Below, piece by piece: positions 17,769-26,367 of a DNA stretch of 64,000 bases. Source of the DNA: Proteobacteria bacterium SG_bin9 (GTDB lineage Bacteria > Pseudomonadota > Alphaproteobacteria > Rhizobiales > Xanthobacteraceae); contig LWDM01000023.1 in the NCBI GenBank assembly GCA_002083525.1, positions 313,693 to 377,692 on the forward strand. The letters are read 5' to 3'. The notes beneath the pieces are model-generated. The model was not told the origin of the DNA. It did not search any database and saw nothing but the letters and a program-made list of their open reading frames with translations. The position numbers and the translations under genes are program-made. How positions within the stretch are numbered: position 1 is the first letter of the stretch; the number at the start of each line of letters is the position of its first letter.

Positions 17769-19078
17769 CCTCCGGCAACGACATTCTCTTCATTCACTCG
17801 AATTTTCCCGGTCAGTACAAGCTGCTGGCCAGGCACCTTGCCAGGCTCGATGGCTTGCGTGTATTCGCGATCGGCTCACAGACTGCAAGTGACGTGGAAG
17901 GTGTACGGCTGAAGCGGTATCGCACCTCGACCGAGAGCACACGCGAGGTACACCCTTTCGCCCAACGCTTCGAAATCGAGTGCCGCCGCGCAGAGCGCGT
18001 GATCTACGCGGCCAACGTGTTGAAGCTCGAGGGAATGAGCCCCCGGATCATTTTTGTGCACCCGGGCTGGGGAGAATCGCTACCGCTGCGGCAACTCTTC
18101 CCCGATGCCAAGATCTGCGTTTACTGCGAATTCTATTACTCCGCTCACGGCACCGACATTGGTTTCGACCCTGAATTTCAGGGCTACGGCGTCGACGGAA
18201 TGACCCGGATAGAGCTCCGCAACGCAGCGAGCCTGCTGGCTCTTGTTGACGCCGATCGGGGCATTGCGCCGACCCGCTGGCAACGAAGCGTCTTTCCTGC
18301 CGAGCTGAGGTCGAAGATTCGCTGCGTGCACGACGGACTCGATATCACTAATCTTCAGCCCGGCCCGGCCCGCTTCTCGCATCCGATCCTCCCGCGGGAG
18401 TTCGTGACTGGAGATGAAGTTCTGACATTCGTCGCTCGCGGTCTTGAACCGTACCGCGGCTTTCACGTCTTCATGCGCTCATTGCCGAAGATTCTTGCCG
18501 AGCGGCCGGATGCGCAGGTTTGTATCGTCGGGGGACCGGACGTTTGTTACGGCAGCGCTCCGGTGAGCGGCGGGACATGGAAGAACGTGCTGCTGCAGGA
18601 ATTGAATGGACAGGTCGATCTGACTCGGGTGCACTTTCTCGACCGCCTGCCCTATCACCAGCTCCTCGAGCTGCTGCGCGTATCGCGCGCGCACGTCTAC
18701 ATGACATACCCGTTTGTTCTGTCATGGTCTCTGCTGGAAGCCATGGCGCTTGGCTGCACAGTGATCGCGTCTGACGTCGCGCCGGTCCGCGAGGTGATTA
18801 CCGACCGGCAAAACGGATTACTCGTTCCTTTCTTCGAGAAGGAAGCGCTCGCCGCGAAAATCACCGAGGTTCTCGCCTTCCCTGAACGGTTCGAACGGTT
18901 GCGCAGCAGAGCCTCCGCAACGATCAGCGCCGGCTACAGTTTCGAGAGAAGTACGTTTCCGCAGATTCAGGAGATTATCGCCGAGCTCGATCCCGAAATC
19001 GGGCAGCTGATGCTTTCCGCCGGCGGCAACTCCGCCGACGTCCCCGTAATGAAGGAGATCGCCGATGCAGCCGTCTAA
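17765..19078 (+). CDS. Glycosyltransferase family 4
   Basis: A 437-residue GT-B type enzyme. The N-terminal domain starts FIHSNFPGQYKLLARHLARL, a common opening of GT4 proteins in this subgroup. The C-terminal donor domain has VTGDEVLTFVARGLEPYRGFHVFMRSLP and the block MTYPFVLSWSLLEAMALGCTV with the E-x7-E-like motif that binds the nucleotide sugar. It is cytoplasmic. It is coupled by overlap to SapC upstream and to a methyltransferase gene downstream (14-bp overlap). Donor and acceptor are unknown; dTDP-rhamnose or a UDP-uronic acid made in this locus are candidates. Confidence 0.9.
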   Translation: MTSGNDILFIHSNFPGQYKLLARHLARLDGLRVFAIGSQTASDVEGVRLKRYRTSTESTREVHPFAQRFEIECRRAERVIYAANVLKLEGMSPRIIFVHPGWGESLPLRQLFPDAKICVYCEFYYSAHGTDIGFDPEFQGYGVDGMTRIELRNAASLLALVDADRGIAPTRWQRSVFPAELRSKIRCVHDGLDITNLQPGPARFSHPILPREFVTGDEVLTFVARGLEPYRGFHVFMRSLPKILAERPDAQVCIVGGPDVCYGSAPVSGGTWKNVLLQELNGQVDLTRVHFLDRLPYHQLLELLRVSRAHVYMTYPFVLSWSLLEAMALGCTVIASDVAPVREVITDRQNGLLVPFFEKEALAAKITEVLAFPERFERLRSRASATISAGYSFERSTFPQIQEIIAELDPEIGQLMLSAGGNSADVPVMKEIADAAV

Positions 19079-19820
19079 GACCTCAGCTCCTCAAAGAATG
19101 AAGACTCCCAGCGCCGCAGGACAAGCCCTGTTTCGCGCCAAGAACAATGCATCATCCACCCAGAAGGGTGACAGTCCACCATTGCTGCCGAACGCATTTC
19201 CCGAGGAGCAACTCAGGGTGCTTCACGTGGGATGCGGGGTTAACAACAGCAACAAGCTCCAGGCCATGTTTCGGACTCCGCAATGGCAGGAGATTCGGCT
19301 CGACATCGATAGCCGTACCAATCCCGATATCGCAGGATCGATCGTCGACATGCGCGCTTACGCGGAGGACGAGAGTTGCGACGCGATCTGGGCCTCGCAC
19401 GTCCTCGAGCACTTGCCGCACCATGACGTCAAGGCGGCGCTCGCCGAATTTCGTCGCATTCTGGTGCCAAGCGGCTTCGCGCTGATCCGCACGCCGGATA
19501 TCGAAAGCGTCGCGCAGTTCATCGTCGATGGACGAATCCGCGATGTCATCTATGTGTCGCCGGCCGGGCCGATCACACCCCTGGACATGCTTTACGGCCA
19601 TGGAGAATCAATCAAGCGCGGCTCCGATGCGATGCGCCATGGCACAGCCTTCACACAGGACTCGATGGCCCAAGATCTGCTCGAAGCCGGATTTCCCGAA
19701 CTGCGGGTTACGCGAACCGAGACCTATGAAGTCTGGGCCGTCGCTTTCATGCCGAAGGCCGACGTTGATGCGATCCTGAATGCGCTCGCTTACAGCGGAA
19801 TGGACCTGAGGAAAGCTTGA
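19065..19820 (+). CDS. Class I SAM-dependent methyltransferase
   Basis: A 251-residue protein with a Rossmann-like methyltransferase core. Motif I is LRVLHVGCGVNNSNKL, followed by IRLDIDSRTNPDIAGS and the Methyltransf_11 block CDAIWASHVLEHLPHHDVKAAL. The first about 45 residues are low complexity and probably a linker. It is the last gene of a four-gene operon (SapC, SapC, GT4, methyltransferase), ends 4 bp from a convergent glycosyltransferase gene, and probably modifies a sugar of the locus product. The substrate is not known. Confidence 0.87.
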   Translation: MQPSKTSAPQRMKTPSAAGQALFRAKNNASSTQKGDSPPLLPNAFPEEQLRVLHVGCGVNNSNKLQAMFRTPQWQEIRLDIDSRTNPDIAGSIVDMRAYAEDESCDAIWASHVLEHLPHHDVKAALAEFRRILVPSGFALIRTPDIESVAQFIVDGRIRDVIYVSPAGPITPLDMLYGHGESIKRGSDAMRHGTAFTQDSMAQDLLEAGFPELRVTRTETYEVWAVAFMPKADVDAILNALAYSGMDLRKA

Positions 19821-19824
19821 GGTC

Positions 19825-22800
19825 CTAAAGATCGAGCTGCCTTAAAATCTCGCCGACGCGCGCGCTCCAGGACACCCGCTCCAGGACCTCATCACGCTTG
19901 GCCGGATCGGGTCGCTTTCCCTGGCCGCGCAAGAGCTTTTCGGTGGCGGCGATGAATTCCGAGTGGCTGTGCGCCACCGAGACATGGGGACCGATATCAC
20001 CGATGTTCGCAACCTCCGTGGTCACGACGGGCACGCCAAGCGCGAAATAGACGTATAGCTTGAGCGGATTCATGTTCTCGGTCAGCTCATTGCTGATGTG
20101 CGGCATCATCGCGACATCGAAGTTCTTGATGTAGTTGAGCGCCTCTTCGTAGGGCCGCACGCCCATCAGCTTCACGTTGGGAAACTGGGTGAGCGAATGG
20201 ACGTCGAGCGCACCGTGAGCTGAGCCGACGAGCACGATGGTCCACTCCGGATGACGAATGGCCATCTGACGGATCAGTTCGAAATCGATCCGATCGCGAA
20301 GGTTCCCCACATAACCAATGATCGGCCGCGGCAGGTTGGCCAGATCTTCCGGAACCGACCATGTCCTGTCGCTGGGAAACTGCTCGGTGCCGTTCGGAAC
20401 AATGACGATATCCTTGCGCTGATCGGCAAAACCCTTTCGCACCGGATCGCAATTGGCAATCGCGAGATCGGCGATCTTGAGAACGTCGACGTAATTCTGG
20501 GCGACGCGATTCATATAATCCGTCTTGCCCTGCCACTTCCGTTGATCGTCGATGATATCGACGACGACACGCTCGAACTCCACGGCCTCGTGTATCTTTG
20601 GGAAATCGAAAACGACCGGGCAGACCCAACCGATCGGTGGCGCGTCGACTCCGCACTCCTTCAGCGTCTCCTTGACGAAATCCACATAGGCGGAACGCGG
20701 CGGCAAATCCATGCCAAGGAATTTCTGTGGCACCGAACCGTTACGGCACAGGAACGTCCGCCGCACCACGGATCCCCGGTCGGACATCTTGAAGATCCGG
20801 CGCATGGAATTCAGGTAGATCAAATTTCCCTGGTGCAGCGGCGCATGCGGCCCATGGTCGATTGTTGCTTCCAATTCGCTCAAGGTCAGCGACCGATCAA
20901 AATGAATGACCCGGCCGATCTTGCCGCTCTTCAGCAGATACTTGACCAGCATGTCTGAACGCCGGCCATACAGTTCGGAATCGTTCTGTTTCCAGAAGAA
21001 CACCAGATCCCGTGGCCGCGCGGCCTTCTTGACCGCGGGGCTTGCGACAGCACTGCCGAAGTTGCCGCATGGATTTTTCACACTGGCATAGGTGAATATT
21101 CGATCGAGCGTTCGCGCAATCTCGCGATCGGTCCGCGGTGAAACGGCTTGGTTTGTCTCCTGCACGGCAAGTTTCAAGCGCGCAGCGTTCACGGAATAGC
21201 TGAATTCCGACAGGAATTGCGTTCGGCCACGGCGCGCACGATCCTTGAAGGCATGCGGTGTTGCCGCCAGCTCTTTCAAGAGCTTGTCGAGTTCGGCATC
21301 GCTTTCAACCGGCAGAATCGCACTCTTGTCGAACAGATCGGCGAGAGGCGGCACTTTCGTCGCCAGAACAGGACGCCCAAGGGCCAGCGCATCCGTCAGC
21401 TTTGCCGGAATCTGATAGCCTGAGATCTTGGATTTCGGATCCTGCAGAATAGCGACTGCATCAGCCATGGCCACCAGCTCAGGCAACCGCTGCCAAGGCT
21501 GATTGTCAAAGCACTTGATCCGGGCGTTCTTGTATTTGGCGATTTGGTTCTTGGTCTGCGCATCGGTGAAGGAACCAATCATCACAAACACGAGGCGGTC
21601 GTCTTTGATCCGTTCCAGAGCTTCAGCGATTCGATAGATACCTTTGTGCGCCCGTGGCGTCCCGACAAATACGACCGCGCGATCGGATGGCTTGAGGCCG
21701 AACTCTGCACGAACGGCACTGCGGCGCGAGTCATCAATCGAAAACACCGCCTCATCACGCGCATGACGCACCACGGTTCCGCCGAATCGCGACTGAAGCG
21801 CAATGTTCGAAACGGTGATACCCCCCGCCAGCTTGACGAGTTCCTCGCAGAGCTGGGTCCACACGTTGGCGTACGGCATATCCGCATCGGTTGGATTTGC
21901 GGCGGCAATCTTGAGTGCCGCATCCAGATCCAGCGGATCGTCGTTCTTGTAGAAAGACAGTTCGTGGTCGTCGATATCGACGAGAATTGTGGACCCGTGC
22001 CTCGCCCGCATCAGCAGGCCGAAGATCAGCGACGGCAGCCGCGGCTTCGAGACATAGACGATTTCAGCCGGATTACGCTCGACCTGTTCGACAATCGTGG
22101 ACAGGTACGCACCAAGCGGCCCACCCGCGAACGTTTCAATTTCGACCGACGATTGCCCCTCAAGCGGTTGCCAGAGCTTGGTTCCGTACTGACTGAACAG
22201 CGGCCCCATCAGTTTGACGTCGAAATCGCGGCGCGCGATATCGGCCAGCAGATAAGCCCGTCCCGCAGGGTTATGCCCCATATCCCAGGACACGACGATC
22301 ATGCGTGGCCGTCGTGCGACGCTCGGCATCTCCGGCGCCGCTGAGCCCGATTTGCTCGACGTCGAGTCAGAACCTGACACTGACTCATCGCGGACGTTCA
22401 GGACTTCCGAATGACTGCATATCCTGTTCCCGAAGGACGACAGCTCGAACGTTAGCTTGCGCTTGTTCGTTAGCCCGGCATCCGAACGCGTCGCGGCCCG
22501 GATCGCCTCACCGGCGTCAAACCGAAAACCGTAGGTCCGGGGAAAGCCGAAGCATGTGTAAGGTACATCGCTTCGGTCGAGGCCAAGACTCAGCGAGGAT
22601 TCCGCTCCACCGTCAATCGAAAGCAACGGCTCGCCATCGCGCATCATCAAGGCGGGATCGAAGACCCACCCCGTCACACCCTCGGCTTCCACATCGTCGA
22701 TTGCGCCGCGTGGAGAGAAACGGCCGATTTTCGCTTGCGACATATCAAGCACCGCAGCGGCGCCTTGGCCATCCGCAATGGTGATACGCGGCACACTGTT

Positions 22801-23106
22801 ACCGAGCCGAACCGGCAAGCTAACCATAAAGCCGGCCCGGCCCTCCGATACGCCGGCAGACTGAAGGTCCTGGCGACGTTCAAGCGGGATCGGTGAAAAA
22901 CGTTGCCCATCGACCACGATCGACAGCGGCTCGGCAATCGTTGCATCGTTCAGCGGCAGGACCCAGCCGCAGAGGAAAACGAAGCCGTCGCCGATCTCGA
23001 TTGAGTCGAGATGGGCTTTCAGAGCCGGGGCGGACACTGCAGCGACGGGTGAAGGGGTCGGAGCGCCACGACCCGCGCGGGATAGTCTCGTCAGTGTCCC
23101 AGCCAT
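19825..23106 (-). CDS. Large protein with two glycosyltransferase domains and two N-terminal GW modules
   Basis: A 1093-residue protein. Residues about 30-240 hold two copies of a small beta-rich module (FLCGWVLPLND at 44-54; GVTGWVFDPAL at 143-153, each followed by an IDG/VDG and a GF-F/V block). The first GT-B domain covers about 267-650, with VVFVGTPRAHKGIYRIAEAL. The second covers about 710-1093, with RPIIGYVGNLRDRIDFELIR. There is no signal peptide; it should work in the cytoplasm or at the membrane. Two active sites in one chain suggest it adds two sugars in sequence. It is monocistronic, convergent with the methyltransferase gene. Confidence 0.88.
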   Translation of the reverse strand: MAGTLTRLSRAGRGAPTPSPVAAVSAPALKAHLDSIEIGDGFVFLCGWVLPLNDATIAEPLSIVVDGQRFSPIPLERRQDLQSAGVSEGRAGFMVSLPVRLGNSVPRITIADGQGAAAVLDMSQAKIGRFSPRGAIDDVEAEGVTGWVFDPALMMRDGEPLLSIDGGAESSLSLGLDRSDVPYTCFGFPRTYGFRFDAGEAIRAATRSDAGLTNKRKLTFELSSFGNRICSHSEVLNVRDESVSGSDSTSSKSGSAAPEMPSVARRPRMIVVSWDMGHNPAGRAYLLADIARRDFDVKLMGPLFSQYGTKLWQPLEGQSSVEIETFAGGPLGAYLSTIVEQVERNPAEIVYVSKPRLPSLIFGLLMRARHGSTILVDIDDHELSFYKNDDPLDLDAALKIAAANPTDADMPYANVWTQLCEELVKLAGGITVSNIALQSRFGGTVVRHARDEAVFSIDDSRRSAVRAEFGLKPSDRAVVFVGTPRAHKGIYRIAEALERIKDDRLVFVMIGSFTDAQTKNQIAKYKNARIKCFDNQPWQRLPELVAMADAVAILQDPKSKISGYQIPAKLTDALALGRPVLATKVPPLADLFDKSAILPVESDAELDKLLKELAATPHAFKDRARRGRTQFLSEFSYSVNAARLKLAVQETNQAVSPRTDREIARTLDRIFTYASVKNPCGNFGSAVASPAVKKAARPRDLVFFWKQNDSELYGRRSDMLVKYLLKSGKIGRVIHFDRSLTLSELEATIDHGPHAPLHQGNLIYLNSMRRIFKMSDRGSVVRRTFLCRNGSVPQKFLGMDLPPRSAYVDFVKETLKECGVDAPPIGWVCPVVFDFPKIHEAVEFERVVVDIIDDQRKWQGKTDYMNRVAQNYVDVLKIADLAIANCDPVRKGFADQRKDIVIVPNGTEQFPSDRTWSVPEDLANLPRPIIGYVGNLRDRIDFELIRQMAIRHPEWTIVLVGSAHGALDVHSLTQFPNVKLMGVRPYEEALNYIKNFDVAMMPHISNELTENMNPLKLYVYFALGVPVVTTEVANIGDIGPHVSVAHSHSEFIAATEKLLRGQGKRPDPAKRDEVLERVSWSARVGEILRQLDL

Positions 23107-23414
23107 ACTGTGAGCAGCTCATCTCTCGTTGAACTGCCTCGCTTATAAGTGAAGCGAACCATGTCCGGAACCATTTGCATGGCCCCATCGCTGCGCATCG
23201 GTTGTTGCAGTCTCCAATGCAAGAACAAGCTGATGCAGATACCTGTAAAATTGTCTCCGTCTTAAATTGAACGATCAGTTTAGAAAAAAGTACGGACTCC
23301 GTTAACCCGACGTGCGCTTGATCGGAAATCGTTTGCTAACGCAAAGCAGCGTTTGATCGCACATCACAAGGCCCAATATCTATCATCAAGCAAGCAAAAC
23401 AGACGGAGGCGTCG
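23107..23414. other. Intergenic region, divergent promoters
   Basis: About 300 bp between the large glycosyltransferase (minus) and a methyltransferase (plus). It is more AT-rich than the genes around it, as expected of a promoter region. No gene, repeat or RNA was recognised. Confidence 0.5.
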
Positions 23415-24053
23415 ATGCCAGAATGCAATATTTGTGGCAGCACCAGCTTTGCAACCGCACCTAACAATCGATTGAGCCGGAAGAAGCAGGCTCCGCTTTG
23501 TACGTCGTGCGGATCGCTCGAACGCCAGCGCATCGGTCGAGAGCTCACCTCCGCGGTCCGGATTCGGGAAAAATTCAAGACCTACACTTTGCTCGACATC
23601 GGCAAGGACAGCACCGTCGCGAAAGGCTGGTTTGCTTCCAGCAGTGTGATGGAGCCAAGCGATGCGATGATCGATCGGCTTGGAAATCGAGAAAAATTCG
23701 ACTTCATCGTGTGCTCGCATGTCATCCAGAATTTGCGCGATCCGCGTCGAGCGATCAGCCGTCTGGTCAGTTCGCTCAGCGATGACGGCATCCTGTTTCT
23801 GAACTATCCCTCGCCCGTAACACGGCGAGAAACAGAGCAACTGAATACAGGCTATCGATCAACCGGCCCGCGCTATATTTTCGGACGCGACTTCGAGCAG
23901 ACCTATCACACGGTGGTTCCTGAGGCTTATGTTGTGGCAGCTGAGGGCACCGACCCGGTCACTCAGGACACCGATATCGTGTACTTTGCGACCAAGAGTC
24001 CATTCTGGACAACACAGCTGGTGAAGAACATGAATGCGCGGCTGGTTCACTAG
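23415..24053 (+). CDS. Methyltransferase-like protein with N-terminal zinc-binding motif
   Basis: A 212-residue protein. The N-terminus holds four cysteines in two pairs (C4-x2-C7 and C29-x2-C32), as in a zinc ribbon. The rest follows a class I methyltransferase fold: YTLLDIGKDSTVAKGWF, then KFDFIVCSHVIQNLRDPRRA and DGILFLNYPSP. The glycine-rich loop of motif I is poor (LDIGKDS), so SAM binding is uncertain. A GGAGG site lies before the ATG. It stands 60 bp before a BNR-type protein gene on the same strand, and the two are probably co-transcribed. It may methylate a sugar on a carrier; this is inference. Confidence 0.75.
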   Translation: MPECNICGSTSFATAPNNRLSRKKQAPLCTSCGSLERQRIGRELTSAVRIREKFKTYTLLDIGKDSTVAKGWFASSSVMEPSDAMIDRLGNREKFDFIVCSHVIQNLRDPRRAISRLVSSLSDDGILFLNYPSPVTRRETEQLNTGYRSTGPRYIFGRDFEQTYHTVVPEAYVVAAEGTDPVTQDTDIVYFATKSPFWTTQLVKNMNARLVH

Positions 24054-24113
24054 CAAGACGGACGTCACTGAACCGCTTCGCATCCGGACCTGATCGATTG
24101 CGGAGCTACCGGC

Positions 24114-25550
24114 ATGAAACGAGCCCCGCCCGGTTATGTCATGACGATGGCAAGGATCATCGGCGACTTTTCGCGACGTTGGCGGAAGGCATTCCGGCTT
24201 GTTTTTGCTATATCCCTGCTCGGCTGCTGGCCATTCGCTGGACAAGCCGACACGTTGCCCTCGTGCCAGTGGCCGCAGCCTCCGGCGCGTCCGCCGAAAG
24301 CGATCATCGAGATCGGCAAGGTATGGACCGGCGCCCGAGTCGATTTCGCGGCAACACGCGAGAATGATGGCTACGCTGTCGGCTACTATGATGAAGATCG
24401 CTGGCTGACTATCGCCACAGTGGCACACACGACCGGCGATATCGCGCGCCAACGGTTGGATACACGCTTTGCCGGCTGGGACAGCCACAATTCGGTTGCA
24501 CTCGCATTCGACCGACATGGCTTGATGCACGTCGCCGCAAACATGCATGCGGAGCGCCTGAATTACTTTCGCTCGCCGGCGGTTGGCGAGCCGCTGGCAC
24601 GAGTCGAAATGATCAATGGCGATAGCGATCTGGTCACATATCCGCAATTCCTGAAAAATCGGAATGGCGAACTGCTGTTCCTGTATCGCGCAGGGACGAG
24701 CGGCAATGGCAAATGGAAAGTCAGGCGGTGGGACGGAACGATCTGGCAGCCCCTGGGCGACGGACCATTCCTGAGCGACCGCGGCTTTGGCGGTCATGTC
24801 AGTGCCTATCCGTCGCGTTTTATCGTGGCGAACGACAATTTCGTTCATCTCGCCATTGTCTGGCGCCTGACCTCCGACGCTTCGACCAACGTGCGAATAT
24901 CCTATGCAAAGACCAGAGACTTCGTCACGTGGTTCGATTCGCAAGGCCGCCGCCTCGCCGCCCCTTTGAGTCCGGAGACGGCCGAGACCGTACTTCATAC
25001 CGGTCCCAATTCTGGCCTCCTTAACAACGCCAAAGTCTCGCTCGGTCCCGGCGGACGGCCGGTGATCGTGTTCACCCGCTTCGATGCGCAAGGCCGGAAT
25101 ACGGTGGAACTGGCTATGGCCGATCACGATCGCTGGCGGATCCTGCCGGTCGCGATCTCCCCTCGCGCTATACCCGTCAGCGGCACAGGCTCACTGCCCG
25201 ACACTGTGGCGATACGAGAAGTCGATTTTACGGAGCCGGAACGCCCTCGCCTCTACTATCGATTTCCGGGCGCAAGCAGTGTGACCCGCGTCCTCGATCC
25301 GGCGACACTCGCATCGGCTTGCGCGGAATTGGAGCGGCCTGACTCAGCCGCCGCATTCGTGGAAAAGTCCATACCGACCATGCGCGCACAGCTTCTTCGC
25401 ATCGGCCCGCAAGCGACGCTGGTATGGTCGGCGCAACCGGCGAACAACGACCGTATACGTTCCTGCACAGACGAGGCGCCGCGCGCTTGCAATCCGCCGC
25501 CAAGCCCGTTGAGGCTCGTCATTGGTGAAAATCCTTCCGCCGGAAAATGA
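24114..25550 (+). CDS. Secreted BNR_4-type beta-propeller protein, possible polysaccharide lyase
   Basis: A 478-residue exported protein. A hydrophobic segment at residues 26-40 ends in ISLLGC, a lipobox, so it may be a lipoprotein (Cys38); a signal peptidase I site near GQA is the alternative. The mature part has the BNR_4 order: NDGYAVGYYDEDRWLTIATV, FAGWDSHNSVALAFDRHGL, MHVAANMHAERLNYFRS, then NNAKVSLGPGGRPVIVF. This family forms seven-bladed propellers and includes lyases acting on rhamnose-uronate glycans (ulvan lyases of PL24/PL25). The locus makes dTDP-rhamnose and a UDP-uronic acid, so a lyase for its own polymer is plausible, but no catalytic residue can be assigned here. Confidence 0.78.
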   Translation: MKRAPPGYVMTMARIIGDFSRRWRKAFRLVFAISLLGCWPFAGQADTLPSCQWPQPPARPPKAIIEIGKVWTGARVDFAATRENDGYAVGYYDEDRWLTIATVAHTTGDIARQRLDTRFAGWDSHNSVALAFDRHGLMHVAANMHAERLNYFRSPAVGEPLARVEMINGDSDLVTYPQFLKNRNGELLFLYRAGTSGNGKWKVRRWDGTIWQPLGDGPFLSDRGFGGHVSAYPSRFIVANDNFVHLAIVWRLTSDASTNVRISYAKTRDFVTWFDSQGRRLAAPLSPETAETVLHTGPNSGLLNNAKVSLGPGGRPVIVFTRFDAQGRNTVELAMADHDRWRILPVAISPRAIPVSGTGSLPDTVAIREVDFTEPERPRLYYRFPGASSVTRVLDPATLASACAELERPDSAAAFVEKSIPTMRAQLLRIGPQATLVWSAQPANNDRIRSCTDEAPRACNPPPSPLRLVIGENPSAGK

Positions 25551-26367
25551 GGCTCGTTTGACCCAACTGACTAACGCCGCGCAAGGAAACGGAATCACCG
25601 ATGTCGTGCAGGTGATGATCTCGCGATGGCTCGACTGGCTTCCGTCGAACCGGTTGCTGTACCAGCACGACCGCGTCGCGTTACCGCCCCTTGAATTGAG
25701 GGCGGCGGGACAGCTATTCCGCAGCGATGCCTCGTTTTGCAGATTCGCACGCCGCGACGTCGAGGCCGTCGCGCGGCACACTTCGCTTGCGGGCAAATCG
25801 CTTCTCGATTTCGGATGCGGAGCGGGACGCTTTTATTTCGGCCTGCGGCGGCGCCACGAACCCGCATTCTACCTTGGGGTTGACGTCAGAGCTGACGTCA
25901 TTGCATGGGCGGAGCAACACGTAAGCCTCGCCAATTCCCGATTTCAGTTCGCCAGAAGCAATGTCCATAACGAACGCTACAATCCGCACGGCACCCTGAA
26001 CAATCGCGATTGGACCAGGGTCGTCAGACAGCCCTTCGATGTGATCCAGTGCTATTCGGTGCTGAGTCACCTCATTTTGGACGACGCGACCGAGGTGCTT
26101 GACCTGTTTGCGAGCCTGATGAAATCCGAATCCCTCCTATTCCTGACAGCTTTCGTCAGTGAGAACAGCGACGACGTCGCGCTCAATCCGGATGACATGG
26201 GGATTGATATTCACGGCCCCCTCCACGTTGTCCGCTATCGCCGATCGTACTTCCACGATATGTTGTCGCGGCACTTTCACATCGTCGATGAACAAGCCGG
26301 CGTCGCAACGGATGGCCAGACGCTTTTTATCTTGCGGCTCCGCAAGGTTCGCGGTTCAGATTCCTAA
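25522..26367 (+). CDS. Class I SAM-dependent methyltransferase
   Basis: A 281-residue protein with motif I KSLLDFGCGAGRFYFGLR and post-I FYLGVDVRADVIAW, followed by FDVIQCYSVLSHLILDD. The start (TTG at 25522 or GTG at 25525) lies inside the end of the propeller gene, so translation is coupled; GAGG precedes it. It converges with a glycosyltransferase gene and overlaps its end by 12 bp. It is the third methyltransferase-like protein of the glycan locus, which suggests a methylated glycan. The substrate cannot be read. Confidence 0.86.
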   Translation: MVKILPPENEARLTQLTNAAQGNGITDVVQVMISRWLDWLPSNRLLYQHDRVALPPLELRAAGQLFRSDASFCRFARRDVEAVARHTSLAGKSLLDFGCGAGRFYFGLRRRHEPAFYLGVDVRADVIAWAEQHVSLANSRFQFARSNVHNERYNPHGTLNNRDWTRVVRQPFDVIQCYSVLSHLILDDATEVLDLFASLMKSESLLFLTAFVSENSDDVALNPDDMGIDIHGPLHVVRYRRSYFHDMLSRHFHIVDEQAGVATDGQTLFILRLRKVRGSDS

